Shown here one piece after another: positions 12,001 to 23,870 of a stretch of 64,000 bases of DNA. A model generated the notes under the pieces. The model saw only the letters and a program-made list of their open reading frames with translations, was not told the origin of the DNA and made no database searches. This DNA is from Acheta domesticus (Eukaryota; Arthropoda; Insecta; Orthoptera; Gryllidae): assembly GCA_031308135.1 (NCBI GenBank), contig JAHLJT010008756.1:68442172-68506171 (forward strand), read 5' to 3'. Made by a program: the position numbers and the translations under genes. The first letter of the stretch is position 1. Every line of letters begins with the position of its first letter.

Positions 12001-12419
12001 TAATATTTATTTATCGCGGCATTCCATACACAGAACATGTCCGCACGCCATTTTGCAGTCATTTGTTGAATTTACTATCGTCCGTTCTCGCACCAATGCG
12101 TCCGCCTCCTAAGTCGCCTTCCTCTGCGACGGTTTTTCATTGAATAAAGATACAAATCATTACAATACACAGCCTAAAACAGAGGCTGGCAACTGCATAT
12201 CTTGGCCCTCTTTTCAATGAAATATTTTTATTTACAAATGACATATTCTTCTAGAAAATAAATAAAAAATCAATGGCTGTTGAATTTTAACGCTAATACA
12301 ATTAATGAACATTATTTTGGGTTAAACCATTTACCAGGTTGTCAGATTGTGTGGAAAACCTCGCCCAAAAATGTAGTGTAGCAATTACAAAATTGTCTGG
12401 TTAAAAAAGTGGAAAGTTA
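9007..12419. other. Long AT-rich non-coding stretch
   Basis: No gene recognised. A minus-strand GGGTTTCAGTCC near 9571-9582 resembles a B box, but nothing else supports a SINE. From about 10860 to 12170 the sequence looks like one coherent unit with balanced composition and no long frame. It could be a decayed element, but I cannot find its ends. Confidence 0.45.
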
Positions 12420-12533
12420 AGAACTGAAGATATTTACGAATATTCTGTGTTTTATTATGACAGTCCTGAGAGCCTCTTTGGAAATTTTCAGGGGTGTCTT
12501 TGAGAAAAATGGACGAATATAATTTGTTTTATT

Positions 12534-12810
12534 ATGAATCACTTAGAAAATAGAACACTACAAAGGTTTTTACATGTTGAGAGAATGTCGGACACAAGAA
12601 ACAGACGGCCGCACAAGATCTTAAAGTGGCAACCACCTGAGAAGAAAAGAACAGGAAGACCAGTTTTAGAATGGGAAAAATACAATCCAGGAAGCTTGAA
12701 GGACAGACGTCTCAAACCAGGAGATAGGGAGGACCAAGAGTTGTGAAGGGTGAAAACGACTAGCTCCTAAGGCGAAAATGCCGAAGAAGAAGAAAGTCAG
12801 CGGTCTGGAT
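12534..12810 (+). pseudogene. C-terminal remnant of an RTE-type reverse transcriptase ORF
   Basis: The 70-codon frame has the C-terminal block common in RTE-like ORFs of animal genomes: HVERMSD, a PHKILKWQPP segment, then KKRTGRPVLEWE and a DR near the end. After its stop the same frame goes on with VKTTSS-like and acidic GAA-rich codons to about 12800, as in intact relatives, so the stop is probably a mutation. Catalytic reverse transcriptase and endonuclease domains are absent. It is a dead, 5'-truncated copy and not a host gene. Confidence 0.7.
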
Positions 12811-12829
12811 ATCGGTAGACCCTTCGCGA

Positions 12830-13120
12830 CTTTCTCCCGGACGTCCCAGTCCGTCGGGCGTCCGCGGCGTGGCGGCGCGCTTCGCCCAGGTTCTCCGCCG
12901 CCCTTTTGCGGAGGCTGTCGCCGTGTTGAGGGTTGTTCACGCGTCCGCGCTTGAGAGATGTGTATCGCCGCGCGACGCCGCTGCTCTTCTCGGGCAGACC
13001 CGTTGCTTTATTCAAATGACGCCTCGCGCCGCGCCGCTGTTCCCCAGACGGCGCGCGCGCTCCACTTTTCCGCAGACACCTCGACGGCGCGAAGACCGGC
13101 TCAGGGCCGCGATGGAAATG
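12830..13120. promoter_or_regulatory. CpG-rich island
   Basis: About 290 bp of GC-rich, CpG-dense DNA with open frames on both strands and no recognisable protein. It directly precedes a family C repeat. Regulatory role unproven. Confidence 0.3.
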
Positions 13121-13363
13121 CACTGGCTTCGAGTGGAATGTCTGATGGTTCGAGTTCCGACCGCCGCAGGATTTTCAACGCGTAGCAGGGTAATTCAGTC
13201 GCTGTCTGGAGGAGAACTCAAGCGGCCGCCTGCTCTGATGGGTAGTTTTCGTGGTTTCTCCGATGAAACTGGACGAATTCCGGAGCAGTTCCCTAACAAA
13301 AGGTCATCCTGCGCCGATATTTTCTTACTAATTCTTGTTCTATCCTCACCCCTTACTTACACA

Positions 13364-13418
<55 letters not shown>

Positions 13419-13580
13419 ACACACACACACTAACGTGCATTACACCACCATGCCGGGAGACAAGTTGGGAGATTATTAGAGCTTGTGTCAGCTAGAGGAC
13501 GGTCATCGCTGGTGGGAGATACCTGTGTGGAGAAAACCCTGATAGCCGACGTGTAGATCGGCACCAGACCTCGCCTTTCA
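13121..13580 (+). repeat. Family C repeat, copy 2, with embedded (CA)n
   Basis: Aligns in opposite orientation with 16450-16860. Shared in order are GTGGTTTCTCCGAT, a CGAATTCCGG-like phrase, a CA microsatellite and GGTGGGAGATACCTG. The microsatellite (about 13361-13431) sits at the same internal position in both copies, so it belongs to the family. Confidence 0.7.
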
Positions 13581-13781
13581 AGAGACAATGATCACCGCTA
13601 TCTCTCGCGATAGAAACGTGCACTAAACGAACGTGATCAACGACCTTAGCAGTTACATGCCCGGAAACACAAATAAGTCAATCAATTATTCGACTAGACG
13701 AGCAGTCGCCTACGAACAGATATAGACTGGGAGACGGAGGGGGGATGTAATGGTGCTACACCAGCACATACTTTCTCACTT

Positions 13782-13813
<32 letters not shown>

Positions 13814-14547
13814 TGTAGGTATCCGGCATTTTTGGGCCGGATTAATCCCGAACTTTTGGTAGCTATCGGTGTTCTCAGGCGCGGGCCCTGTTGAATGAAT
13901 AATCATAAATAATGAACATGAATAATTACAGTGGTCATCGCCCCCACAGGCAAAACCTATTCTAACCACCTTCCTTCTCTGCTCTTCTCTTCCCTTACCT
14001 TCCAACAACCTCACCTGCCCAGCATTCCTAGACGGCATTTGGCATTTTTGCGCGCACTATTGCCAGCCATTTCTCATGCCGTAGCGACTACGACTTTCTC
14101 GGAGCCGAGATAGATAAATCTGCCAGCCTTTCACACCTAGGAAGTTCTTAGGAGGTGGGAGTGGTTGAGGAGTTTGTGAGAATGACTGCGGGGTGTGGAG
14201 GCGAGGAAGTGCTGCTTTTAGATGCGCGGGGTGTGTAAAGAATGAATAGCGAGGGTGATGCATATTGGTTTTGTTTTTGTTGTCCTTCGACCGGTATTAC
14301 GACGGTGCTGGGTAGCAAATGTAGCCTAGGAATGACAACTGCACATTATATAATTAAAATAATTTTAATATCTTTCGAAATAAACATGGATGATATTCTC
14401 CCCTCTATTTCGAGATATAGTTAGAAAACTCGAGTTCCCCTTACCCTATTATTGATTGACGATATTGTGAAAACCTTTAAAATATTTTTAGTTTTGTAAA
14501 ATATATTACATCGTACAGTAATTTTAAAATTTTAATGCTACAGAATT
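13581..14547. other. Non-coding stretch with (TATG)n
   Basis: A tetranucleotide microsatellite of TATG/ATGT units lies at about 13783-13817. The rest has no recognisable gene. Open frames here overlap on both strands and match nothing known. Confidence 0.5.
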
Positions 14548-15610
14548 ACGCGAACTTTCCCGTATTTGTTTTCTATTTCCTTGGGTCTGGGCTAGCTATT
14601 CGGAATTGCCACATACTCTTGCCAGCTGCAATATTTTGCCACCCAAGGTACGGTTTTTTTTTTAATTTTCGTAATTTTAAGGTTTTCTAATGGTAGAACG
14701 GAAATAATATCTTAAGAATATTAAACAACACTAAAACGTCGTTCTAAATGGCAATTTTCTTTTAAAACTTTGGAGCCGTTTTTAGAAAATGGCGTTTAAG
14801 GACTACTGAAAACTCGAAATTTGAAGCTCTTTTTCAGAGAACATTTTTGAGTTTTCAAAAAACTTCATTTGAAGTAATTTGAAGCACTTACACTCACAAA
14901 TACAATAATGTTTATAAATTGTTGGAATTGTGGATAATAAAGATGTGAGAAATCTTTAAAAAAATTACATTTGTGTAATTTTTGAAAAAAGCTAAAAAAT
15001 ACCCTAAATTGAACTTTATGTCATATTAAAGAGTGCAATTAGCACTATCCGTTCCAAAAGTTTGAAGAACAAATATTGAGCCATCTTTGAAAAAATGGCG
15101 TTTAAGCGTTTCTGAAAATGCTGAATTACGAGCTAGCTTTTCACAGAAAACGGTTGAACTTTCGAGAAACTTTATATGACATTATTTAAAGCACATGTAT
15201 TCATTAATGTGAACAAATCTCCACTAATGTAAATGTTAACAACGTGAGATATAAGTAAAAAAAATTGTAATTTTTGGAAAAACAAAAAATTGAGCAACAC
15301 GGCGTTCATGTCATCTCATAGAGTACATCTAGTGTTATCCCTACCAAAAGTGTAAAGAAAAAATATTGAGCCGTTCTTGAGAAAATGTTTTATTTTCTGC
15401 AATTTTTAAACATGCACTTTATTGCACGCAATATTGCAAAAAAAACTACTAATATTTTCAAAAAATGTACAGGAATTTAATGAAAAAACTCACATTGGAA
15501 AACAAATTTTATTTGAAGGAGAAATCTCGAGCTTCAATTTTGTAGTTGTAGGAAGTACGCCGACAAAATATCAAACTTTTGCAATATCCGAAAATTCAGA
15601 GTTATCAACC
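14548..15610 (-). repeat. Rep-A repeat, copy 2, reverse orientation
   Basis: On the minus strand this carries the Rep-A order. It starts near 15605 at the AACTCTGAATTTTC phrase, then two to three ~300-bp units (AAAATGGCGTTTAA on the plus strand near 14785 and 15095), then the 3' module. ACTTTCCCGTAT (plus) lies at about 14551, equivalent to 883-894. The 5' module with the GTCCGTCTGT phrase is missing, so the copy is 5'-truncated. Confidence 0.8.
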
Positions 15611-15879
15611 AACCTGAGACCTGCACCATTCTCTTAAATGACCTTCGGACTATACAGCAAGAAAATTGGGTCAAAATTGTTGGCACCATTTTTTTGAAAA
15701 TTTTAAAAATGTCCCTGTGAATACGGTGAGGATGCTTTGAGGATGACGTAAGGACAGTGATAATGATGGGACAATGAGGATGGTGTGAACGTTGAAGCTA
15801 ATCATGACGGTGATATCGAGTCTAGTGAGGTTGTTAACGGTGTCCCCGGAGCAGCAACGAAGAGATGAGAAATAACAAG

Positions 15880-18230
15880 GCACGACCACGATCAAACGGC
15901 AATGAGATAGAGCCGGTGGCGGAGGCACGGCATAGGTTATTGCGTTATGCTCACATCAGCAAACGCGGCGTCGCGCTTGAATCTAATCCTAAAGCTGAGC
16001 TTTATCTTCCCAGGTCGAGAAGAATGTCGATAGCAAAGGTAACAGAGGGAGCTGCATAGCAGGGATGACAATGAGGATTGTGATAACAATGAAGATGGTA
16101 TTGAGGAGGCGTGAGGATGTGACAACAAAGAGAAGAATGCGAGTGGCAACGTGGACCTTATTCAGAATAGTGAAAACTATGTTCGTAATAAAGATGAATG
16201 TCAGAATGGTGTAGCGATGACGCGACGGGAATAGCGCCTCTCTTGAAGGATATAGCTGGTGGAGGGAGACTGGTGAAGAAACGAAAATGCGAGCGGTAAC
16301 GTGGCGATCGATGCCGGCGATCAAATGACAATGCGATAGAGTTGGCGATGGAGACGGCTTGATTGTTTGGCGATGGCGACGGCTTGATTACGGTCGCGTT
16401 AACGGCGAAGTTCATTAGTACCGTGAGTGTAGCGCATGTTTTTTTCATCGTGAGATGGTGGTGATTTTCCCGCGCTGGATGGCGAGTTCCGCCGGCGACC
16501 TACCATCGGTTAGCGGGGTTTCCCCAACCAGGTATCTCCCATCTGCTGCCACAACCCAAGTCGGGACGAGCTGTATGTTCCCGGCTGGTCTTCTGACAAG
16601 TATGAGTGTGTATTACATGTGTGTGTGTGTGTGTGTGTAAGCAAGAGGTGAGGCTAGGAGAAGGAAGAAGTAGGAAAGATCGCGCGCGGTCGCGACCCGT
16701 TTGTTAGGCTTCTGCCCCGGCATTCGCCTGGTGTTGATCGGAGAAACCACAGAAATCTGAGCAACTGGCTAGAGCGGCTGAATTCCATCTGGCTGACAAA
16801 CCAATATCGAAAATCCTGACATCGTCGTGACTCGAATTCTAGGACTTCCCGGACAGAGACACTTCAGTGACATCAGTTGATGCCCTGAGCCACCTCTCTG
16901 TGTGGCGGTGGAGGCACGTCAGAGGCTGTTGCCGGGGTTAACGAATGCATTATGCGTCCATCAGCCACCGCGGTGCTGCGCGGCGTCGCGCTTCAACTTT
17001 TCCAGAGGTGTAGCCTTCAAGAGAAGTCATTCGGGAGTCATCCTGAAGCTTAGCTTTATCTGACTGGGGGTGACAAGAATGTGGATAGCAAAGCCATCAC
17101 AGGAGTCTACGATTCCAGGGAGCAATAAGAGAACGGTGACCACAATGAAAGCGACGATTATATTGAAGATCATGAGGACCATGGGAACGGGTAGAACGGG
17201 GTGAGTACGGAGACCTTAATTATCAGAATGATGCGGTAAATAGTGATGAATGTGAGGTTAGTGTGATGATGAGGTGATAGAGAGGCGGGTAGGGGTCTGT
17301 AGCCGAGGACCGGAGCAACTATGAAGAGGCGAGAAGTAAAAAGGCACGCCAGCGATCAACTGACTGTGCGATAGAGCTGGCGGCGGCGGCACGGCAGAGA
17401 TAGAATTTTTATTTTAGATGGCATCAACCGCTTGCGATATTAACAACCTCATTCTCAACACATTTACAAAATATTACAAAACCACACATGTACAAATACC
17501 TTACAAATACATTATCCTTATTTTACATTGTTTTAATTAATGCCGTCCATTAATGGCTGGTTGAGCTCAGTTCTTGATTACAGTTACAGTAGGATTTTAC
17601 TCTACACATTATTTCAGAAAAATAATATACATGTCTGTTAAATTTGTTTTCTTTAAGGAATTAATATTTTTTTACATAATTCCCTATCTTTTAGCACTAT
17701 CGCTGGGGCACGACAGACAGCATTACCTGAGTCAACGATTGTATTATGTCCACATCAGACATTGTGGCGCGGTGCGGACTTTAGAAAAGTCATTCAGGAG
17801 TCATCCTGAAGCTAAGCTAGATCTTCCCAGAGCTAGACAAATGTGGATTGCAAAGGCATCAGAGCTGGCTACTATAGGAGGGAGGTCATTGATGACGGTG
17901 ATCACAATGTAAACGATGATGTAGAAGATCGTAAGTACAGTGGGAACAGGGAGAATGAGGGCGAGAACGGAGACCTGAATCAGGATAATGATGATGTTGA
18001 TGGAAATGGTGATGAATGTAAGGATGGTGAGGAGATAACGCGGAGACAGCGATGCCGGTAGGGTCTATAACTGGGGACTTGCGCAACCGTGAAGATGCGA
18101 GAAATAACAAGACACGCCAGCGATCAAACGACAAAGCGATAGAGCTGGCGGCGACGGCGTCGCGGCGGGGACTATTGCCTGCGCCAGCGCATGCATTACG
18201 CGCACGCCAGCCGCCGCGGCGCGGCGTCTC
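15880..18230 (+). repeat. Family D: degenerate array of long repeats
   Basis: Several diverged copies of the same module occur. The GATCAAA..GACAATGCGATAGAG phrase is near 15890, 16318, 17356 and 18121. The GCATTATGCGCACATCAGC-like phrase is near 15943, 16945, 17740 and 18193. Phrases such as CATCCTGAAGCT and GATAGCAAAG recur between them. Spacing is irregular (about 0.45-1 kb). An AT-rich insertion at 17400-17690 and a family C copy at 16450-16860 interrupt it. No protein frame is conserved across copies. Confidence 0.65.
16450..16860 (-). repeat. Family C repeat, copy 3, reverse orientation
   Basis: Reverse-complement match to 13121-13580, with the same central dinucleotide microsatellite (GT at 16616-16639) and the same flanking phrases. 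It lies inside the family D region. Confidence 0.7.
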
Positions 18231-18520
18231 GCTTCATCTGGGCGGCGGGCGGCGCCCGGCCGCTCCCTGCGCCCGCGACGCGACGCGACGCGTCGCCCCT
18301 GTCGAGGGCGGGGGGAGCTTGCGATTCCGCGGGGCACGCGCGCGCGCGCCGGCGATATCACGCGCGTGACGCTATGCGCGCACCCGCGCCCGCACCCACG
18401 CCTGCTCCCGAATACACGCGCGCGTTCCGACGACGGCCGCGCCCGTCGCTGCCTTTATCACGCGGCGATCCTCGCGCTGGCCAGTGGCGACGCGTGGTGC
18501 TTTGTGGCGAGATTGTTCTT
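18130..18520. promoter_or_regulatory. CpG-rich island
   Basis: Very GC-rich, with CGCGCG runs, grown on the end of the last family D module. Long overlapping open frames in several registers are composition artefacts. Confidence 0.3.
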
Positions 18521-19735
18521 TGGTGTAATTTTTCTCCTTTTACGTTTTCTTCGCGCGTTTTCTTTGCGTTTCTTCCCTTCTCGCGACTGAGACGCATTAC
18601 ATCAGGTGCAGTCACTGTGGAACTTACTATCCCCCGCGCCGTTTGTCTTTTGACCTCAAAACAGCATGCTGTACACTTGAACAGAGCGTAACTCGTGAGT
18701 TCATCGACAATCGCGCTTACCCTATTAGAGGAAGAGAGCTAGACCTCATCTAGACGACGCCGACGTTGCGGAACGTAAATCCTCACGCCGCGCAACTGGT
18801 CTCACCTGAACTCGCAAACTTAACGGAGGAGGCGAAGGAATTAAGGGTAGGATTTCAGGATCAAGGGCGACATATGGTATGCTAGGAATAACATCAACCA
18901 AGAACACACTACATCTTATTTATTTCACATACAATTTTAAATAATTATTTGCCTACTCAAATTCATTCTCTGTTACTATGTAAACATCACACAGAGGACA
19001 TACGCTGTGTTAACTTTGGTAGTGGATGTAGGAAAGTCTGGGCTTAATTAAAAAATTGTGAACACCAACGTGAAGCGAGCAGGGTATGCCCAAGTGTCTC
19101 CAGACCTCACTGCGCTGCCGCCTGACGAACCCCTGGAACTTGGTTCTATAAATAAATAAACAACAATAATAATTCATCACGCGAGATTAGACCCCACAGC
19201 CCAGATATGACGAGTTCTTTGACGTACATGATGTGAGTTGCTGTACCACTCAAGCCGTCTAGAAAAGGAAAATAGAGAGCATGATTTTTCTGTTTTGCTT
19301 TTTTCTGATGATTTTTTAAATTAAGTTTTCACTGTTGTCCATGAAATTTTTATTTGTATTAGGTCGATGAAACCTTTTGTTCAGAAGCCGACCTCCCCCC
19401 CTCCACACACACACATCGATTTTTCCTTCTTTCTCTATGGATTCCCGGGACTCACTACCCCATCGCCATTCCACATTTCTCATAACCCCCCCAATCGGGT
19501 TAGGATCTTCACCTTCTCGTGGGCTGACAGAGGTGCCCACGTTCTCTGGTAGTTATTTATGTCATCTTTTGGCTGAGGTATTTCATATCCTGATTTGCGT
19601 AAGGGTCTTTCATCTGCTAAAGGAAGGAGCCAAAAAATCAACCGGAGCGAGAATAATGCGGGTAGTGAAGATTGAGATAGCAGATAGAGGACGGTGATAA
19701 CTATCAAGACGATTGTGAAGAATGAGGATGGGGTG
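18521..19735. other. Non-coding stretch
   Basis: AT-rich, with a C-rich and CA-rich bit near 19391-19415. No gene recognised. Confidence 0.5.
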
Positions 19736-19739
19736 AAGA

Positions 19740-19870
19740 GAGAATGAAGTTTCGTGTTTCAACACTTAAGGGAACACCTATATCTGAGGCGGGATTAGAA
19801 TTCGTGACCCTTTGAATTGAGAACGTGCCGACGGATCTGAAAACAGATAGCTAATTTTACTACGAGCTAG
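19740..19870 (-). repeat. Possible tRNA-derived SINE fragment
   Basis: On the minus strand GGTCACGAATTCTAATCC resembles a SINE/tRNA B-box region with one or two changes. A TTAGCTATCTG A-box-like phrase lies upstream at the expected side. No tail or duplication found. Confidence 0.35.
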
Positions 19871-20370
19871 AGCTTAAAATATTCTGTGTCGGTACATCTA
19901 TGACGACAATTTGTGATGCCATTCTCGAAAAAGTTAAGTTTCAGATTTTTTTCTTTCAGACTGATTTTGAATTATTATATGCGATTTCCTTGTTAACTCA
20001 TAATTTAAGTACATTTGTTCAATGAATTAATATTTTCAAATTTATTTGATGAGTCTTCAGATGTGAATTGAATTTCCACAGTTTTGAAGCCTATTTTACA
20101 ACGTTGGATTCAATGAGGGAATGAGTGAATATTTGAAGAAATTGACTTTTCGTTGAGAAAAATGTTACGCTAATAATGGAATGAATTAGAAAGAGAAAAC
20201 TTTGAGAAATGCTGCTACAAACGCTCCTTCTTCCCTTTGAATTCCATGTGGTCCCGCAAATCACATTCACTTTCTCGTAAATAAAATCATCAAGCACGAA
20301 AACAATTAATGGTTGAGATTTCAAAGTGACGGTTATTGAGATTCCCTACAACCAATTCCTATCATAGTTG
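19871..20370. other. AT-rich non-coding stretch
   Basis: Nothing recognisable. Confidence 0.5.
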
Positions 20371-20549
20371 TCACGTGTCGTCTTCTCCTCGTACATCACA
20401 CACGTGCCCTTCCCTGCTGACGCATGATCTGGCAGTGCTGGGCTGCCTGTGGCACACCGCAAACGTGTCGCGCCGTGTCTTTAAATCACATGTGTCGATT
20501 TTACGTCGCTGTCTGTACGTGCTGTGAACTGTTGATTCCTGGCTACGTG
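20371..20549. promoter_or_regulatory. Cluster of five ACGTG sites
   Basis: ACGTG cores at 20373, 20402, 20463, 20517 and 20545. Those at 20373 and 20402 are full CACGTG E-boxes. Five cores in under 180 bp is denser than chance in AT-rich DNA. bHLH and bHLH-PAS factors bind this core. No adjacent transcription unit is visible, so the regulatory role is inference. Confidence 0.3.
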
Positions 20550-20589
20550 CTTCCCAGACTGAGACATTCTTGAGATTCCGCACAGGGCA

Positions 20590-22880
20590 ATTTTCTGTGA
20601 TATATGGGAATGTGTGGTTAAGCCATAAGTTTTGATTTGCGACACTGGAGACTCATTTATTGTTATTTATATCTTTCAAGATTCCCTACTTTGATCGGTA
20701 AAACGCTGTCGTATTTTAAGAAGTTGCTTACACTAAAATACGTATTTTGTATTTACTGAATTTTACTTGGCTATCAGATATTAAATAATCTGTTCATAAT
20801 TTATTATATTACTTATTAGATACCTTTTAATTTGTAACGTAGGATAATCAATTCTTTTTCGTGCACTTCATATTCTGTTTTCTCTATTTCGTTATATTTC
20901 GTAAAATGTGGTCCGAACCGAGAGTGTTATTATTTTTTTCTTAAAACGAATGTTTTGAAGAATATTACATTTTAATAAGATCTGTACTAAATGTTGTAGT
21001 AGATAATGATCAACGGCAAGAGCATTTTAATCCGATTTATTACTTGTACGTAACAAACACTGCGTAGTTATTTTGCAAGCATTAAAATGAATAATTATTC
21101 TAAACATCACTTATTTATTGTATGAGCATAATTTGTTTGTGTTCCTTTAGGTATTACTTAAATTGGAGAAAGAATAAATGTTGGAAATATAAATTATTTA
21201 GATTATCACATGATATTTATAATGTCTTAAATCCTAAAATATTAAGTCTGACTCTTTTTGATTTAATCGTGCAGATTATTAATGAAACTATATCTTTACT
21301 GGTAGCCCTTTTCGTTAGGAATAGGAATTCTGTGAAATTCATTGTTATCTAAAAATGTGGAAACGAAGTGAGGTTTTCAATGGTCAGATGATACTTTCAT
21401 TTGACAAATCACCAGCTATTGCTGTCAGACCGATGTTCCAAGAACAGTGTTCCAGGAAGAGCTAGTCCATGAGAATTACACTTTGACATTTCTCCTTCAC
21501 AATCAACACGCACATCAGAATCGTCTTCATCTTCTTCTTGGTGAGTTGTGAAACAATGTTCCATAATATTTATTTTACCTTTTACAATACCGGTACTAGT
21601 TAGATTTCATCACGGTTTTCAACATATTAATGCACACTCCTTTGTGGAAGTTAAATGTGTACTTCACGAATTACAGCAAGTATAGAGAGAATAGGAAGAT
21701 ACCATCTGCGTTAATGTGTGGTTGTATTTCACGGTACAAGCGCTTATATCTCGTTGATCACCTTAGCGGAATGGAGTGCAGCTCACGCTTTCTACTGCAT
21801 TTTCCCCTCTGCAATGGAGTGCGCTATTACATATGTTCTTTCAGTACGTAGCACACTCATACTTAAATCGTTGTAGGGGTAGGACGAGATGTTGTCGACT
21901 TATCCCTCCAATATATATTGAATATCTAATTTAAAAGAACTGTTGTATCAAAGGCCTAGAATTATGCTACTTTAATAATTTAAAATTCTCCCATAAAGTG
22001 ACAAATATAATTAAAGATGTACTACTTGATATTAAAACAAAATGTATAAAAATCTAGCGTTCATGATAAACATGAAATATTATTTCATGTTGTCTTTTAA
22101 AATAATACTATCAATTGGGACTCTGAAATGTTTTATTTTATTTTCTTATTTAGCATATGTATTTAATCCTCTTTTTATGACAAAAGGAAAATGTTCGGTC
22201 CTAACGGAATTCAAAAATAATTTTGAAGACCTTGTCTTGGCAGTGTAGCGATTAGCGCCCTCGTCTGTATACTTCATTGCTTTCTTTGCTATCATATCAG
22301 CTTATCCTACCAGTCAAAGACGGATAGAATCACAATAGCAAACTACTCACAAAATCGTTATTTTAACTAGTGTCGTGAATGTTAGGAACTATTATTTTTA
22401 TCGACATGTTTCAGTTTACACCAGTCACAATGCGTGCTGAAGTATGGGTATATAAGTATGCAGATAATCAAACGTATTTTCACAATTATGATCCAAAGCT
22501 ATAGATGGTTTTGATTGAGAAATCTATGTTACTGAGAATATAGCAAAAGAAAATGAGGGAAAATGATCAAAATATCTTTTTTCGCTACATGCATTTCACA
22601 AACAGAAGATGATATTCCTTACGTTTAATTTTAACACAGAACTCTAATTATAACACGAATATTAATAATAGTTATTGCCAATTTTTAATACTGGTTGAAA
22701 AGAACGGCATAATCGGAGTGAAAATGGTCAAATTATATTTTTTCGGTACACGCATTTCACAAACACAAAGTGATGATTATTATGTTAAATGTTAACACAG
22801 AGAACTCTTATCGAAATACAATATTTTAATAGTTATTACCAATTTTTAATAATGATTGAAAAGAAGGACATAATTGGAGT
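20590..22880. other. AT-rich non-coding stretch
   Basis: No recognisable gene apart from the weak ORF at 21409-21564. A local near-repeat is visible: 22550-22700 resembles 22720-22860 (CACGCATTTCACAAAC..ATTGCCAATTTTTAAT), a tandem duplication of about 160-170 bp. Confidence 0.5.
21409..21564 (-). other. Short ORF, possible exon (51 codons)
   Basis: An ATG-started frame with a non-random composition: an acidic QEEDEDDSD run at about residues 9-17, then Cys, Gly and Ser residues, ending in a NSW-stop. The frame is open a further 13 codons upstream. No splice acceptor with a pyrimidine tract is clear, and I recognise no family. It could be a terminal exon, a transposase tail or chance. Confidence 0.2.
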
Positions 22881-22899
22881 GTCAGATTCGAAGTATGTG

Positions 22900-23690
22900 G
22901 GCCAACGCCCTCTTCCTCCTGCCCTTGCTCTCGCCACTCGCTCCCACTCACTCCCACACCCACGCTCACTCCTACGCTTGCAGCTGGAGGGCCGGTCCGC
23001 GTTCCCGCGTGCCGCCCGGGGCACGGCCATAAGTTAAGCGGGGGCCACGTGTGCCAGCACGTGTGTGCATGTGTGAGTATGTATGTGTATGTGTGTGTGT
23101 GTGTGTGTGTGTGCGGGGAGCGAGCGCCGGTATTGAATGTTGCAGTAGTGGGTGGTGCCGGGCCTCGCACGCGATCCCCCAACTTCTCATCCGGAGACTA
23201 ATTAACTGCGCTCTGATGCGGAGGTCGGCGCGGCGCCGACCCGGCGCCGGCGGAGGCGGGGAACAGAGAGACGGAGAGGGTGGTGGTGGTGGTGGTGGCT
23301 GTGAATGAGGTGCTGGAGGCAATGGAGACGATGATGGAAGCGACGGAGTTGATGAAGATGATGGCAGTGGAGAGGGTGGATGCAAAAGTAGGAGATGAAG
23401 GCGGTGGAGGCAGTGGAAGGAGTCGGAGCAGTGATGGTGGTGGAGAGGCGATCAAGGCGAAGTAGATAAAGGCGGTGGAGGTGGTGGAGTCAGTGGGTGT
23501 GGTGGAGTCGGAGCTGGCACTGGAGGTGATGGATGGGATAAAGGCAAAGTAGGTGGTTACTGTGGAAGTAGGAACGGTTGCGGGATAAGGGCCGGGACGA
23601 GTTGAGAGCGGGGGTGGAAGTGGGGGTGTTCATGCAACAGAGGCGGTAACGGTGGTGGTGGACGTGTAGAGAGGAGAGAGCTCACAGTGG
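22900..23690. promoter_or_regulatory. GC-rich island with GT microsatellite and GGT/GGA tract
   Basis: CpG-rich DNA at about 22970-23270 surrounds a (GT)n run (23091-23113). It contains a homeodomain-type CTAATTAA (about 23198). It grades into imperfect GGT/GGA-rich sequence to about 23690. Coding frames are low complexity. Regulatory role inferred only. Confidence 0.3.
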
Positions 23691-23699
23691 GAGAGACGC

Positions 23700-23870
23700 A
23701 ATTCAATGCAGTGACCTGTGGCATCCTGAGCAAATAGCTAGTCTTGCGCTTCTAGGTACCCGGTTTCAAATCCAGGTCAGTTCATGTAGAATTTGGGGTG
23801 GTGAAAATAGGTTTATGGCACGTGATCCTGGGGTATCTATATTTGCTTTCTCTCATTACAACTTTTTCCT
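23700..23870 (+). repeat. tRNA-derived SINE-like sequence
   Basis: A TAGCTAGTCTTG A-box-like motif (23735-23746) and a B-box-like GGTTTCAAATCC (23762-23773) are in the right order but closer together than in most tRNA-derived SINEs. A TTTATGGCACGTGATCC-type body and TCTC-rich end follow. No tRNA fold can be closed. Confidence 0.5.

Noticed and set aside
10860..12170. LTR retrotransposon or solo LTR
   Set aside because: The block looks coherent, but I could not find terminal repeats, a primer-binding site or any gag/pol motif.
12336..12352. hAT element start (CAGGTTGTCAGATT)
   Set aside because: No matching right end or target duplication found.
18065..18691. 98- to 166-codon frames on both strands
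   Set aside because: GC-rich island artefact, plus the end of a repeated non-coding module.
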